Positions 45,844 to 55,482 are shown, numbered from the stretch's first letter. The stretch: 64,000 nt of DNA from Chitinophaga costaii (GCF_900094705.1 NZ_FMAR01000006.1:1-64000), one strand, 5' to 3'. The notes: generated by a model not told the origin, from the sequence alone. Numbers and translations: made by a program.

Positions 45844-46048
45844 AGCAATATAATCCTGAATGCCCGGCGGGTACCCGGAAAATCCACGGGAAACCTGTTC
45901 TTGGGCCGTATTTTACGATTTGAGATGCAAAGAACGTTTAAAAAAATGGCAGTCGCGTTTTTTTCATGTAAAAGCCTGGAATTATTTATCTTGCTTGTTT
46001 GTAGTTTCATCAAACACCTAATACAACATTAAATAAACCAACCAATTT

Positions 46049-47764
46049 ATGCAATCAACTGTTGCTGAAACAGGCGCCAGCGTTGAATCTTCAACCAAAA
46101 CCTGGCATCCGAAAGGGTTGTTTGTGCTGTCTTCCACAGAGATGTGGGAGCGCTTCAACTTTTACGGCATGCGCGCCTTGCTTACCTTATTCCTGGTGAA
46201 CGCTTTGAAATTTTCTGAAGCAGATGCCTCCATCATTTATGGTGGCTTCCTGGGCCTCTGCTATCTTACACCCATGCTGGGCGGCTATGTGGCCGACCGT
46301 TACCTGGGAAACCGGAACTGCATTATCCTGGGCGGTTTTGTATTGAGCATCGGGCAGCTCTTTATGTTTGCAAGTGGGGCCACCTATATGGGTAGTATCG
46401 ACACAGGCAAGTTGCTGATGTACATAGGCCTGGGCGTACAAATCCTGGCCAATGGATTCTTTAAGCCCAATATTTCTTCCATGGTAGGTCAGCTTTATCC
46501 TAAAGCCGACACCCGCCTGGATTCTGCTTTCACCATTTTTTACATGGGCATTAACATGGGTTCTTTGCTGGGTATGGCCATTTGCCCCTGGCTGGGCGAT
46601 GTAAAAGTAGATGGGGTGCGCGTTAGCGAGGCGTTTAAATGGGGCTTCCTGGCAGCAGCAGTAGCCATGCTGATTGGTACTATACTGTTTTATTTCCTGA
46701 AAAATAAATACGTAGTAGATCCTAGCGGCAAGCCGGTAGGCACCAAACCTACATTTACCAACAAGGCCGCCATCGCCGGAGAAGAGGCAGAAAAGGCGCA
46801 TTTTACCAGGCCCGCCATCCTGGGCTGCGTAGCATTGATGGTGGTACTTTTCCTGGCCATTCACTATGTTTCCATTGACCCCAACCCGATTAAGTCCTGG
46901 GTGTATCCATTTATATATGCAGCCGGCCTGACGCTGGCCGTACTCATCCTTACAGATAAGTCCATTACCAAAATAGAGCGCGACCGCATCCTGGTGATGT
47001 ACGTAGTGGCCTTCTTTGTGATCTTCTTCTGGGCTTGTTTTGAACAAGCAGGATCTTCTCTGACCTTCGTGGCAGACAAACAAACCGACCTTCACTTTTT
47101 GGGTTATGAACTGCCGCCCAGCTCCTTGCAAAATGCTAACTCTCTGTTCATTATTATACTGGCCCTGCCTTTTAGCTTACTATGGAGCGCCTTGCAAAAG
47201 AAAAAGCTGGAACCTATTTCACCTGTTAAACAGTCTATCGGACTACTCATGCTGTCCATTGGTTTTCTGATTATTGCACAGCAGGTGAAAAATTTGGGGG
47301 AAGGCATGAAACTGGGCGTGGTATGGATGTTCGTTATGTATTTCTTCCACACGGTAGGAGAACTTTGTTTGTCGCCTATCGGCTTATCCCTGGTATCGAA
47401 ACTGGCCCCTAAACGCTTTACCTCTTTACTGATGGGTGTTTGGTTCCTGGCCAATGCCGCAGGGTATGCCCTGGCAGGTACGCTGGGCGCCCTGCTGCCG
47501 CCCGATCCAGACAAATACAAGGCTGCGGCCGCGCAGGGCATAGACCTGAAGGCGGTGCTGGACAAAACCACGCCGCTCTCTGCCTCCGTGCAAGCTGCGC
47601 TGGACAAGCTCCAGATTACGGACCACTATCCTACTTTTGCAGGTTATACCATTCATAACCTGTATGAATTCTTCATGGTATTTGTGATCCTGCCAGGTGC
47701 CGCCGCCGTGCTGCTGTTCCTGTTGTCTGGCTTCTTGAAAAAAATGATGCACGGCGTACGCTAA
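46049..47764 (+). CDS. Proton-dependent oligopeptide transporter (POT/PTR2 family)
   Basis: The 571-residue MFS protein has about 14 helices and POT signatures: ExxERF-type STEMWERFNFYGMRALL, GGYVADRYLGNR, FTIFYMGINMGSLLG, and FFHTVGELCLSPIGLS. It imports di- and tripeptides with protons. It has an insertion before the last helix (DPDKYKAAAAQGIDLKAVLDK), probably a loop seen in Bacteroidota relatives. It lies upstream of an OPT-type transporter, suggesting a peptide-uptake locus. TATCTTGC at 45987-45994 could be its -7 box. Confidence 0.92.
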   Translation: MQSTVAETGASVESSTKTWHPKGLFVLSSTEMWERFNFYGMRALLTLFLVNALKFSEADASIIYGGFLGLCYLTPMLGGYVADRYLGNRNCIILGGFVLSIGQLFMFASGATYMGSIDTGKLLMYIGLGVQILANGFFKPNISSMVGQLYPKADTRLDSAFTIFYMGINMGSLLGMAICPWLGDVKVDGVRVSEAFKWGFLAAAVAMLIGTILFYFLKNKYVVDPSGKPVGTKPTFTNKAAIAGEEAEKAHFTRPAILGCVALMVVLFLAIHYVSIDPNPIKSWVYPFIYAAGLTLAVLILTDKSITKIERDRILVMYVVAFFVIFFWACFEQAGSSLTFVADKQTDLHFLGYELPPSSLQNANSLFIIILALPFSLLWSALQKKKLEPISPVKQSIGLLMLSIGFLIIAQQVKNLGEGMKLGVVWMFVMYFFHTVGELCLSPIGLSLVSKLAPKRFTSLLMGVWFLANAAGYALAGTLGALLPPDPDKYKAAAAQGIDLKAVLDKTTPLSASVQAALDKLQITDHYPTFAGYTIHNLYEFFMVFVILPGAAAVLLFLLSGFLKKMMHGVR

Positions 47765-47779
47765 ACAACGCCCTATCAT

Positions 47780-47853
47780 AAATGGTTAATCTTTGCTGGC
47801 AGATGTGAGAAAATTCAATATCTTACCTCCCGTCGGACAAGGATTAACCATTT
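47780..47853. repeat. Long-loop inverted repeat between the two peptide transporter genes
   Basis: AAATGGTTAATC (47780-47791) and GATTAACCATTT (47842-47853) are perfect 12-bp complements, 50 bases apart, with a T run right after the second arm. This may be a terminator or attenuator between the POT and OPT genes; the long loop makes it uncertain. Confidence 0.35.
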
Positions 47854-47912
47854 TTCATTATCACCACATCCAATATCTGCATCGTTACAACTTTTTAATC
47901 TATTTGTTCTTT

Positions 47913-49970
47913 ATGGCAGACTTCAAGCCCTTTGTGACGCCGGAAAGCAATATGAAGGAGTTTACCCTCAAGTCCATTTTACTGGGCAGCTTGTTTGGTA
48001 TTATCTTCGGCGCTTCCACCGTGTACCTGGCCCTGAAAGCGGGGCTTACCGTTTCCGCGTCCATTCCTATCGCCGTTATCGCCATTACACTGGGGCGGCG
48101 GTTTTTCAAGACCACCATCCTGGAAAATAACATTATCCAGACCGCCGGCTCCGCGGGCGAAACCATTGCCGGCGGCGTGGCCTTTACCTTGCCTGGCTTC
48201 CTTTTCCTCTCTACCGGGGGCGATGGCGACAAGTATTTTAATTACCTCACCATTTTAATTTTGTCTATCCTGGGCGGTTTCCTGGGTACGTTGATGATGG
48301 TGCCGCTGCGGCGCTCCCTGATCGTGAAAGAGCATGATAACCTGCCCTACCCCGAAGGCACGGCCTGTGCAGCAGTACTGAAAGCGGGCGAAAAGGGCGG
48401 CAACTTTGCCCGTACAGCGTTCTGGGGCCTGGGCTTTTCAGTGGGGTATGCATTTTTACAACATGTGCTGCACATAATCTCTGAAACGCCTAATTGGATC
48501 GTTAGCCAAACAAATAAATATGCTCCTTCCATGAAGATTGGTGGCGAGATTACGCCAGAATACATGGGGGTAGGTTATATCATTGGTCCACGCATATCGG
48601 GGGTACTGGTAGCCGGCGGCGTATTGGCCTGGTGCATGCTCATTCCCTTGCTGGCCACCCTGGTGCCACCAGATATGATTGCTACTCAGCTAACCAAACT
48701 GGGTTACATGGCCAATTTAACTACCGCCGGTGGCCGCAATGGCTGGGACCCGGTGAACCATACCTTCAGCGACTATTCTGGTGCCGTGTACAATGCCTAC
48801 ATCCGGCAGATTGGGGCCGGCGCTGTGGCAGCAGGCGGTTTTATGACCCTGCTCAAAACCATTCCCACGATTATCGCTTCTTTCCGCGACAGCATCAAAT
48901 CCTTACGGGATAAAGATGCCAACGCCACTGTAGCGCGCACAGACCGAGACCTGAGCCTGAAGTTTGTAGGTTGGGGCTGCCTGGCGCTGATGGTGCTGAT
49001 GTCTGTGATCCCGCTTATTCCCGGCGATAGCTGGTTTACCCGCGCTATCATTGGTGTATTGGTAGTGGTTTTCGGTGCCTTTTTCGTAACAGTGTCCAGC
49101 CGCATTGTAGGACTGATCGGTACGTCCAATAACCCGATCTCCGGGATGACCATTGCCACCATCATGGCCACCAGCCTGGTTTTCATCTCCGCCGGCTGGA
49201 CGGGTAAGGTGTATGAACCCATGGTACTGGTAGTAGGGGGCATGATCTGCATTGCCGCTGCCAACGCAGGTGGTACCTCCCAAGACCTGAAAACTGGCTA
49301 TATCGTAGGTGCCACTCCGTTATACCAGCAGATAGCCCTGTTGATCGGTGCCATTGTATCCTCCGTGGTAATTGGCTACACCGTGCAGGTGCTGGATACT
49401 CCCACCGGCGATCTGCTGGCCAAGGGTGTTACCCACGCCATTGGCAGTGAAAAATTCCCTGCTCCCCAAGCTACACTCATGGCTACTTTAATTAAGGGCA
49501 TCCTGGGCGGACACCTGGACTGGCAATTTATCGTAGCGGGTGCGTTTGTGGCAGTGGCCATTGAACTCTGCGGACTCAATGCCCTGTCCTTCGCCGTAGG
49601 CCTGTATTTGCCATTAAGCACTACGCTTCCCATTGCAGTGGGCGGCGCTATCAAAGGCCTTGTAAATTACAAGGCGAAAAAAGAGGGCCAGCAGGCAGAC
49701 GATGATGAACTGGGCCAGGGCAACCTCTTTGCCACCGGCTTGGTGGCAGGAGGTGCCATTGCCGGCGTGATCGTGGCTTTCCTCAGCGTAGGCAAAACCA
49801 CCGGCGCTATTATGGACAAACTCAATGGGGAAGCGTTCCTCAGCAATGCCCTTGGTGTACCGCTGTATGATATTGTAGGTAGCCTCATTTTCCTGGCCAT
49901 GGGCTTTATTTTATATCGCATAGCCCGCAGCCGCAAACTGGCAGCTAGTGCAGCATCTATTGATGCATAA
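47913..49970 (+). CDS. OPT family oligopeptide (or metal-chelate) transporter
   Basis: From ATG 47913 the product has 685 residues and about 15 membrane helices, with OPT hallmarks: EFTLKSILLGSLFGIIFGAS, NIIQTAGSAGETIAGG, PYPEGTACAAVLKAGE, NNPISGMTIATIMATS, and AANAGGTSQDLKTGYIVGATP. Bacterial OPT proteins move small peptides or siderophore-like metal chelates; substrate unknown. The 40 in-frame codons before 47913 lie in the intergenic hairpin region and are unlikely to be coding. It follows the POT gene in the same direction. Confidence 0.92.
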   Translation: MADFKPFVTPESNMKEFTLKSILLGSLFGIIFGASTVYLALKAGLTVSASIPIAVIAITLGRRFFKTTILENNIIQTAGSAGETIAGGVAFTLPGFLFLSTGGDGDKYFNYLTILILSILGGFLGTLMMVPLRRSLIVKEHDNLPYPEGTACAAVLKAGEKGGNFARTAFWGLGFSVGYAFLQHVLHIISETPNWIVSQTNKYAPSMKIGGEITPEYMGVGYIIGPRISGVLVAGGVLAWCMLIPLLATLVPPDMIATQLTKLGYMANLTTAGGRNGWDPVNHTFSDYSGAVYNAYIRQIGAGAVAAGGFMTLLKTIPTIIASFRDSIKSLRDKDANATVARTDRDLSLKFVGWGCLALMVLMSVIPLIPGDSWFTRAIIGVLVVVFGAFFVTVSSRIVGLIGTSNNPISGMTIATIMATSLVFISAGWTGKVYEPMVLVVGGMICIAAANAGGTSQDLKTGYIVGATPLYQQIALLIGAIVSSVVIGYTVQVLDTPTGDLLAKGVTHAIGSEKFPAPQATLMATLIKGILGGHLDWQFIVAGAFVAVAIELCGLNALSFAVGLYLPLSTTLPIAVGGAIKGLVNYKAKKEGQQADDDELGQGNLFATGLVAGGAIAGVIVAFLSVGKTTGAIMDKLNGEAFLSNALGVPLYDIVGSLIFLAMGFILYRIARSRKLAASAASIDA

Positions 49971-49985
49971 GCCATCACTTATATA

Positions 49986-50026
49986 AAAAAAACCGGCTGC
50001 GCCTCCCTTGCAGCCGGTTTTTTTTT
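49986..50026 (+). terminator. Terminator after the OPT transporter gene
   Basis: AAAAAAACCGGCTGC (49986-50000) and GCAGCCGGTTTTTTT (50010-50024) form a 15-bp stem with a 9-base loop, followed by more T. Confidence 0.85.
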
Positions 50027-50060
50027 GAGGCAATTTCCCCTGTACCTGAGCGTTATATAG

Positions 50061-50068
50061 TATCTTAG
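50061..50068 (+). promoter_or_regulatory. -7-like box before the lipoprotein gene
   Basis: TATCTTAG, followed by CA, lies 29 bases before the ATG and resembles TAnnTTTG. No clear -33 box is visible. Confidence 0.35.
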
Positions 50069-50097
50069 CACCGTTCTTAGCTATAAAATTTCCCTGC

Positions 50098-50592
50098 ATG
50101 CAAAAATTGCTACTTCTCCTCCTGGCCACTTACCTTGTATGTTCATCCTGTAGCAAGTATAAAGACGATAGCCAGCGCCGCAAATTTGTAAGCATGATGC
50201 TGGATAGTAGCTTTATTATCGGGGAAGACCCCAAAGCGGTAGTTACTTACGCCGATCCCAGTGAAGAAAACCCGGCTGGATTTCCCACCCTGCTGGTGAG
50301 TGGTTTCAGTTACAATAAATTGTATTATACGTTTTCCATTACTTCTACCGATAGCCTGCTACACCCCGGCACCTACGTTTCCGGCATGTCCGGTAATGCA
50401 CTGACCCTGTTGGATTCCAGTTCCCACATTCTATCCGCCAACGCAGACCAGGGTGCTTTTTCTCTCACCATTCTCAGCGTAAAAGACAGCACGGTTCAGG
50501 GTGAATTTACCGCCACGTTAGTAAATGAAACCTCCGGCGAATCCCACCAACTGCAACGTGGCGCTTTCCGCACGAATTTCTCCCGGCAATAA
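50098..50592 (+). CDS. Hypothetical lipoprotein, 164 residues
   Basis: A lipoprotein signal peptide (MQKLLLLLLATYLVCSSCSK; lipobox cysteine at 15 or 18) is followed by a mostly beta domain with no motif I recognise. It contains a GTYVSGMSGN turn and a C-terminal FTATLVNETSGESHQLQRG strand pair, the kind of small beta-sandwich common in Bacteroidota surface lipoproteins. It converges with the DUF1501 gene across a 3-base gap, so the genes are unlikely to be functionally linked. Confidence 0.7.
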   Translation: MQKLLLLLLATYLVCSSCSKYKDDSQRRKFVSMMLDSSFIIGEDPKAVVTYADPSEENPAGFPTLLVSGFSYNKLYYTFSITSTDSLLHPGTYVSGMSGNALTLLDSSSHILSANADQGAFSLTILSVKDSTVQGEFTATLVNETSGESHQLQRGAFRTNFSRQ

Positions 50593-50595
50593 TTT

Positions 50596-51798
50596 TTATA
50601 TAAAAGACAAATGCGGGTACTGCTGTTGTAAAATAAGCCGGTCGTCTGCGCCCAGCCATTTGTGCAATAGGGTGGCATACACGCTTTTAAAGTCAGTATT
50701 GTACACCAGATCTCCTTCCACCAAATGAGCCAGGTCTGGCGCGGCATTGAGGATGCCCTGCTGCTTTAGCGCACCGCTCAGCAGGAACATATTATTGGCC
50801 GTACCATGATCGGTGCCGCCGCTGGCATTTTGCGCCACCCTTCTCCCAAATTCCGAAAAGGTCACTACCACCACATCCTGGAAGCGGTGCTGCTGCTTCA
50901 GGTCCTGCACAAAAATATTCAACGCATCGTCCAGTTGCCCGAAAAGCCGCTGCTGCTGCGCCTGTTGGTCCACGTGAGTATCAAAACTACCGTGCGATAC
51001 ATAGTACACTTTCGTATTGATATCACTCATAATGAGGTTGGCAATCGTCCGCATATGCTTTCCCAGTTCCGTATCCGGATAGGCTGCTTTCGACTGGTAA
51101 GCGCGGGACTGTTGGGAAATATAGGCAGCGCTGGAAATGGTATCTCCCATGGTTTTATAAAGGTATTCTACGTTCTGATGCGCATCTTCTGTATGATGAC
51201 TGGCCTGTAACGATTTAAAATAAGGGTCGTTGCTGGTACTCATGAGACGATTGGCATCGGTAAAGGCCAGCCCGTTTGTTTGAGTGCCTTTGAGGGCAAG
51301 GCTTAGCGTATCATCCATTTCCAGCGCTTGTGTGGGCGGGTTGCATCCCTTGCACTGGGCGTCGAGATAGCGCCCTATCCAACCGTTGGTCCAGTAATCC
51401 TGGCTTTGACTGGCAGTTTGCCAAATATCCATAGAGCGGAAGTGCGAACGGTCGGGATTGGGATATCCAACGTTATGCAGTAAGGCCATGGAACCTTCGT
51501 CGTACAAGGCTTTCATCGCCTTAAAAGCCGGGTGAATGCCTTCTTCATCGGTCAGCGTCAAGGCGTTTTCCCGTTTAATGCTAAGCGTAGGGCGCAATTG
51601 ATAATAGATATCATTGCGGTAGGGAATAATGGTATTAAGTCCATCGTTACCGCCTGAGAGCTGTATCACTACCAATGCCTTATTGCCAGGAGCCGCTATG
51701 GGCCTGCGTTCCAGTGCTTTCAAAAATTTAGGCACCATGGTGGCCACTGTGGCCAGCGAACCTGTCTGGAGAAAACGTCTTCTGTTGAGGAGTAGCAT
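50596..51798 (-). CDS. DUF1501 family protein (sulfatase-like fold), Tat-exported
   Basis: The 400-residue product starts with a twin-arginine signal (NRRRFLQTGSLATVATM) and continues KALVVIQLSGGNDGLNTIIPY, the DUF1501 opening in the alkaline phosphatase/sulfatase superfamily. Typical later parts are GIHPAFKAMKALYDEGSMALLHNVGYP, FDTHVDQQAQQQRLF and VTFSEFGRRVAQNASGGTDHGTA. The biochemical role is unknown. It lies 87 bases downstream of a DUF1800 gene, its constant partner in many phyla, so the two presumably act together in the periplasm. Confidence 0.88.
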   Translation of the reverse strand: MLLLNRRRFLQTGSLATVATMVPKFLKALERRPIAAPGNKALVVIQLSGGNDGLNTIIPYRNDIYYQLRPTLSIKRENALTLTDEEGIHPAFKAMKALYDEGSMALLHNVGYPNPDRSHFRSMDIWQTASQSQDYWTNGWIGRYLDAQCKGCNPPTQALEMDDTLSLALKGTQTNGLAFTDANRLMSTSNDPYFKSLQASHHTEDAHQNVEYLYKTMGDTISSAAYISQQSRAYQSKAAYPDTELGKHMRTIANLIMSDINTKVYYVSHGSFDTHVDQQAQQQRLFGQLDDALNIFVQDLKQQHRFQDVVVVTFSEFGRRVAQNASGGTDHGTANNMFLLSGALKQQGILNAAPDLAHLVEGDLVYNTDFKSVYATLLHKWLGADDRLILQQQYPHLSFI

Positions 51799-51885
51799 AC
51801 GTTAAAAATTGTACACGGTACGAGGTACCGCGGATCATAAATCAGCACATCGATCTGCAGCACATCATGCTTTGTACCGGGTATC

Positions 51886-53334
51886 TTAACATAACTGATA
51901 TTCCGGAGTACTCATAACATCGATAGTAACTGTTTTTATATAACTTTCCCGGGTAGTAGCATCGGCATATTGGTTTAGCAACGCCGGTGCCAGGTTATTC
52001 CGGCCCAATAAATTTTGCGTGATAGCAGGTCCCAGGTCTTCGCGGGCTATGCCGGAAAGGCTGTCCAGGTAAGGCTGCCAGTTTACCCGGGCTTTTATTT
52101 TTTTGGCATATTGCCGCATCAGGAAATCGTTGATGGCCAGCGTTGTTTTGTAATGCTGCCCCTCTCCCATTTCAGGCATCAATTCTTTAGGCATGATGTT
52201 CAATGCCTGCGAATACAGGATCACCTGTGGTACCCGCATGCGGAACATCAGGCTGGAGCTGTCTATCCAATTGCGTCCACCAGGCCATCCGGCTACATTG
52301 GGCGGATAAAAAAGCAATTGCCCCATAATGCGCTGAAACAGCAGCATTACTTCTTCCTGCTCAAACAACATGGGAATAGTTCTGCGAATGCCCACCAATA
52401 ACTCAACCGGCGATTTGATGCGGTTACCCACATTGATCTTGTCATAAAAAAAGTCGCTGTTGAAAATATGTTCCATCAGCGAACGGATGTCGTATTGATG
52501 ATCGTAAAATTTGCGGGCCAATGTCTGCACACGATCTTCATCCACCACCTCATTCACGAAAAAAGTATATAGTTTCCGGGTAATAAATTGGGCTGTTTGT
52601 TCCTGTTCACAAATTATTTTCAGCACATCGTCCCCATCGAAATGCCCTGTTTTACCAAGTATGGTTTTTAATCCATCGTCGTGTGCATTTTTGCGAAATA
52701 CAAATGTGCCCGTTGCATCAAACCCCCATCCGGTAAAGGCCCGCGCAGCTTCTTTCACGTCGGTTTCGGTATAGTGGCCACGCCCCATGGTAAACAATTC
52801 CATCACTTCCCGCGCAAAATTTTCGTTGGGATGCTGCTTGCGGTTTTGCTGGTTATTAAGGAATTGTAACATGGCCGGGCTTTTGGAAACTCCGGTGAGT
52901 AAGTCGCTGAAATTGCCCAGGGCATGCTCCCGGATCACCTGCAATAGTTGCTGGCTAAAAAGCACATTTTGGGTACGGCAGGCAAAATGTCCGTGCCAAA
53001 ACAGCGCCATTTTTTCCTGCAAGGCATGCGGCGTATTGATCATTTCCAGCATCCAGGAAACATTGAGGTCTTTAGTAGCCTGGTCATTCATCCGGGCCAC
53101 CGCCTTCCGCTCCTCTGCTGTCATACTTTTTACACGGGTGTATTCCGGCAAGTCTGAGTCGCGGATTACGTATAGCGGCGTAATAGGTGTTGAAGGCGCA
53201 GCTATCATTTCCTTCACTATCTCACTACGGCGCTTATCCAGCCAGCTGCTGACAACCGGCATTGTTTCGCCAAAGCCTGCTCTCCAGGCCAGGTGTTGCA
53301 GCAGCAAACGATCTCCGTGTTTCACAAAAGCCAT
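51886..53334 (-). CDS. DUF1800 family protein
   Basis: The 482-residue product contains the DUF1800 pattern: HLAWRAGFGET near the start, KMALFWHGHFACRTQNV, NFAREVMELFTMGRGHYTETDVKEAARAFTGW, and PPNVAGWPGGRNWIDSSSLMFRM. The family is almost always paired with DUF1501, as here; its activity is unknown. No signal peptide is visible in this copy, although the DUF1501 partner has a Tat signal, so it may ride with it or be cytoplasmic. Confidence 0.88.
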   Translation of the reverse strand: MAFVKHGDRLLLQHLAWRAGFGETMPVVSSWLDKRRSEIVKEMIAAPSTPITPLYVIRDSDLPEYTRVKSMTAEERKAVARMNDQATKDLNVSWMLEMINTPHALQEKMALFWHGHFACRTQNVLFSQQLLQVIREHALGNFSDLLTGVSKSPAMLQFLNNQQNRKQHPNENFAREVMELFTMGRGHYTETDVKEAARAFTGWGFDATGTFVFRKNAHDDGLKTILGKTGHFDGDDVLKIICEQEQTAQFITRKLYTFFVNEVVDEDRVQTLARKFYDHQYDIRSLMEHIFNSDFFYDKINVGNRIKSPVELLVGIRRTIPMLFEQEEVMLLFQRIMGQLLFYPPNVAGWPGGRNWIDSSSLMFRMRVPQVILYSQALNIMPKELMPEMGEGQHYKTTLAINDFLMRQYAKKIKARVNWQPYLDSLSGIAREDLGPAITQNLLGRNNLAPALLNQYADATTRESYIKTVTIDVMSTPEYQLC

Positions 53335-53402
53335 GGAATAATTTTAGAGGTATGACTAACCAGGGAGAGTAGAGGTTTAACGGGGTGGTGTGTCACCAGC
53401 CA

Positions 53403-53942
53403 TCATTTAACATTTTTATACATAGTGATCAAATCTATGCGCCGGCCATCTTTCTGACGGATTGCACCGGGTAAACGACCACATTCCTGGAAATTAAAAT
53501 TGCGATATAATTGAATAGCTTTCTCATTGTGGGCAAACACCTGGAAATGAACGATCTCTATTGTAGGATGTTCTTCGGCCCAGCGCACCATAGTGGTCAT
53601 TAGCCGTCGGCCAATGCCCAGGTTCCAATAGTTACGTAGAATGGCGATCCCCATTTCACCACTATGCATTTGCTTATAAAACCGGCCCTGCGTTACGGTA
53701 AGATAACCCACGATGAAACCATCCACCACCGCTACCAGCAGCAAGTGCTGAGGTTGGTCGCGATAAGATTTGATAAAATCCCTTTCACCGGAGATGTCCA
53801 TGCCAAGAGCTTCTTCGGGCGTATGCAACAAAAAGTCGCTTTCACGCGTCATTTGCTGAAGGCAATGCATCAGTGCCCCAGCTTCGTCCAGCTCAGGCGT
53901 ACGAATGACCAAAGATTGTCCGGTAGGTAGAAAATGATGCAT
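53403..53942 (-). CDS. GNAT family N-acetyltransferase
   Basis: From ATG 53942 the product has 179 residues with a full GNAT core: LVIRTPELDEAGALMHCLQ, then IVGYLTVTQGRF, EMGIAILRNYWNLGIGRRLM (acetyl-CoA loop N-x-G-I-G-x-x-L) and VHFQVFAHNEKAIQLYRNFNFQECGRL. It resembles RimI/SpeG-type acetyltransferases; substrate unknown. The in-frame codons before 53942 overlap a terminator stem, so the later ATG is chosen. Confidence 0.85.
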   Translation of the reverse strand: MHHFLPTGQSLVIRTPELDEAGALMHCLQQMTRESDFLLHTPEEALGMDISGERDFIKSYRDQPQHLLLVAVVDGFIVGYLTVTQGRFYKQMHSGEMGIAILRNYWNLGIGRRLMTTMVRWAEEHPTIEIVHFQVFAHNEKAIQLYRNFNFQECGRLPGAIRQKDGRRIDLITMYKNVK

Positions 53943-53955
53943 AACCACAATGTAA

Positions 53956-53989
53956 CAAAAAACCGGCGCCTGTAAAGACACCGGTTTGT
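53956..53989 (-). terminator. Minus-strand terminator upstream of the GNAT gene
   Basis: On the minus strand, ACCGGTGTC and GGCGCCGGT pair over 9 bp (two G-U wobbles possible only on this strand) and are followed by TTTTTTG. This ends transcription coming from serS or the small frame at 53996-54106, before the GNAT gene. Confidence 0.65.
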
Positions 53990-53995
53990 TACGAA

Positions 53996-54106
53996 TTATT
54001 TTTGAGCATTGGTTTGTACAAAGGCTAGCACAGCGGCTTTCCGATCATCGCCGAGTTTGGCTGTTGGCCCCATTATGAGTAATAAGCTCCCGGCGATTTT
54101 CTTCAT
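53996..54106 (-). CDS. Possible small protein, 36 codons
   Basis: A 36-codon frame starts ATG AAG AAA ATC and ends QTNAQK, 7 bases before the terminator stem. The N-terminus MKKIAGSLLLIMG looks like a short membrane or export segment; the rest (LGDDRKAAVLAFVQTN) is a helix-like amphipathic stretch. It sits 74 bases downstream of serS on the same strand. I recognise no family; support is only the basic-then-hydrophobic start, the gap it fills and the terminator. It could equally be an untranslated leader or a decayed gene. Confidence 0.3.
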   Translation of the reverse strand: MKKIAGSLLLIMGPTAKLGDDRKAAVLAFVQTNAQK

Positions 54107-54180
54107 CGTAATTGCTTTGTGATAAAACTAATGTACAATATAAATGCATGTTTTAACAATTAAATACCCTGCAAACTGTT

Positions 54181-55452
54181 TTACCCAATTTTTGCGCTGC
54201 CGAAATAAGGTTGCAGGCTGGCAGGGATAGCAATGCCATCTGCCGTCTGATGATTTTCCAGCAGGCAGGCCAAAATGCGGGGCAAAGCCAGAGAGCTGCC
54301 ATTGAGGCTGTGAACCAGTTGAGACTTGCCATGGCTATCCTTGAAACGGGCCTTCAGGCGGTTAGTCTGGTAGCCCTCGAAGTTGGATACGGAGCTTACC
54401 TCCAGCCAGCGGCCCTGTGCGGCAGAATATACTTCAAAATCGTAGGTAAGTGCAGATGTAAAGCTCATATCTCCGCCGCATAATCTTAAAATGCGATAAG
54501 GCAATTCCAGGGAAAGAATGAGCTTTTCTACGTGCTGCACCATATTTTCCAGCGTATCGTAAGAGGTATCTGGATGTACAAGCTGCACTAACTCTACTTT
54601 ATCGAACTGGTGCAGGCGGTTTAGCCCACGCACATCCTTACCATAAGACCCTGCTTCCCGCCGGAAGCAGGGGGTATAAGCCGTCATTTTAATAGGTAGT
54701 TCGCTTTCCTTGATGATGGTATCGCGGTAAATATTGGTCACCGGTACCTCAGCGGTGGGGATCAGATAAAAACCATCTTCAGTCACGTGGTACATCTGCC
54801 CTTCTTTATCGGGCAGTTGTCCGGTGCCGGTGGCAGATTCCGCATTCACCAGGTAGGGCGGCTGAAATTCTGTATAGCCGTTATCGGTATTATAATCCAG
54901 GAAGTATTGGATGAGCGCACGTTGCAGCTTGGCACCTTTGTTTTTATACACGGGAAATCCGCTACCGGTGATGCGGGTGCCGAGTTCAAAGTCGATCAGA
55001 TCATACTGGCTGGTTAGCTCCCAGTGCGGTTTTGCACCGGCGTGCAGGGTGGGCATAGGCCCGCCGCTACGCACCACTACGTTATCTTCCGGTGTTTTAC
55101 CGGCTGGCACGGAGCTATGGGGCAGGTTGGGAAGTTTATACAAGGCAAGTGTAAGGTTTTCTTCCACTTGTTTCAGTTCGTCGTTAATCGGCTGCAACCG
55201 CTGCTTTAGGGTGGCTACTGCGGCCTTGCGGCTTTCTGCGCCTTCTTTATCGCCGGCGGCCATCAGCTTACCGATTTCCTTGGACGATACATTCACCTGC
55301 GCCTGCGTTTCATCATACTCCAGGGTCAGCTTCTTCCGGCGGTCGTCTAGTGACAATACTTCATCTACCACACTAAGCTCCTTAAATTGCTTGAGCGCCA
55401 GGCGCTCCAGCACCAAATCCTTGTTCTGACGAATAAATTGAACCTGTAACAT
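54181..55452 (-). CDS. serS: Seryl-tRNA synthetase
   Basis: The 423-residue class II aminoacyl-tRNA synthetase has an N-terminal tRNA-binding coiled coil (about 30-110) and catalytic motifs FRREAGSYGKDVRGLNRLHQF (motif 2), VSSVSNFEGYQTNRLKARF and NGSSLALPRILACLLENHQ (motif 3). It charges tRNA-Ser, including the tRNA-Ser(GCT) at 3092-3180. A -7 box (TATATTTG on the minus strand, 55475-55482) ends 22 bases before the start. Confidence 0.97.
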   Translation of the reverse strand: MLQVQFIRQNKDLVLERLALKQFKELSVVDEVLSLDDRRKKLTLEYDETQAQVNVSSKEIGKLMAAGDKEGAESRKAAVATLKQRLQPINDELKQVEENLTLALYKLPNLPHSSVPAGKTPEDNVVVRSGGPMPTLHAGAKPHWELTSQYDLIDFELGTRITGSGFPVYKNKGAKLQRALIQYFLDYNTDNGYTEFQPPYLVNAESATGTGQLPDKEGQMYHVTEDGFYLIPTAEVPVTNIYRDTIIKESELPIKMTAYTPCFRREAGSYGKDVRGLNRLHQFDKVELVQLVHPDTSYDTLENMVQHVEKLILSLELPYRILRLCGGDMSFTSALTYDFEVYSAAQGRWLEVSSVSNFEGYQTNRLKARFKDSHGKSQLVHSLNGSSLALPRILACLLENHQTADGIAIPASLQPYFGSAKIG

Positions 55453-55474
55453 GATGTGTTTAAATAAATTTAAT

Positions 55475-55482
55475 CAAATATA
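55475..55482 (-). promoter_or_regulatory. -7 box of serS
   Basis: On the minus strand TATATTTG matches TAnnTTTG exactly, 22 bases before the serS ATG. No convincing -33 box at the right distance is seen. Confidence 0.45.

Noticed and set aside
46187-47131. 314-codon minus-strand frame opposite the POT transporter
   Set aside because: Antisense shadow; the POT motifs are unambiguous on the plus strand.
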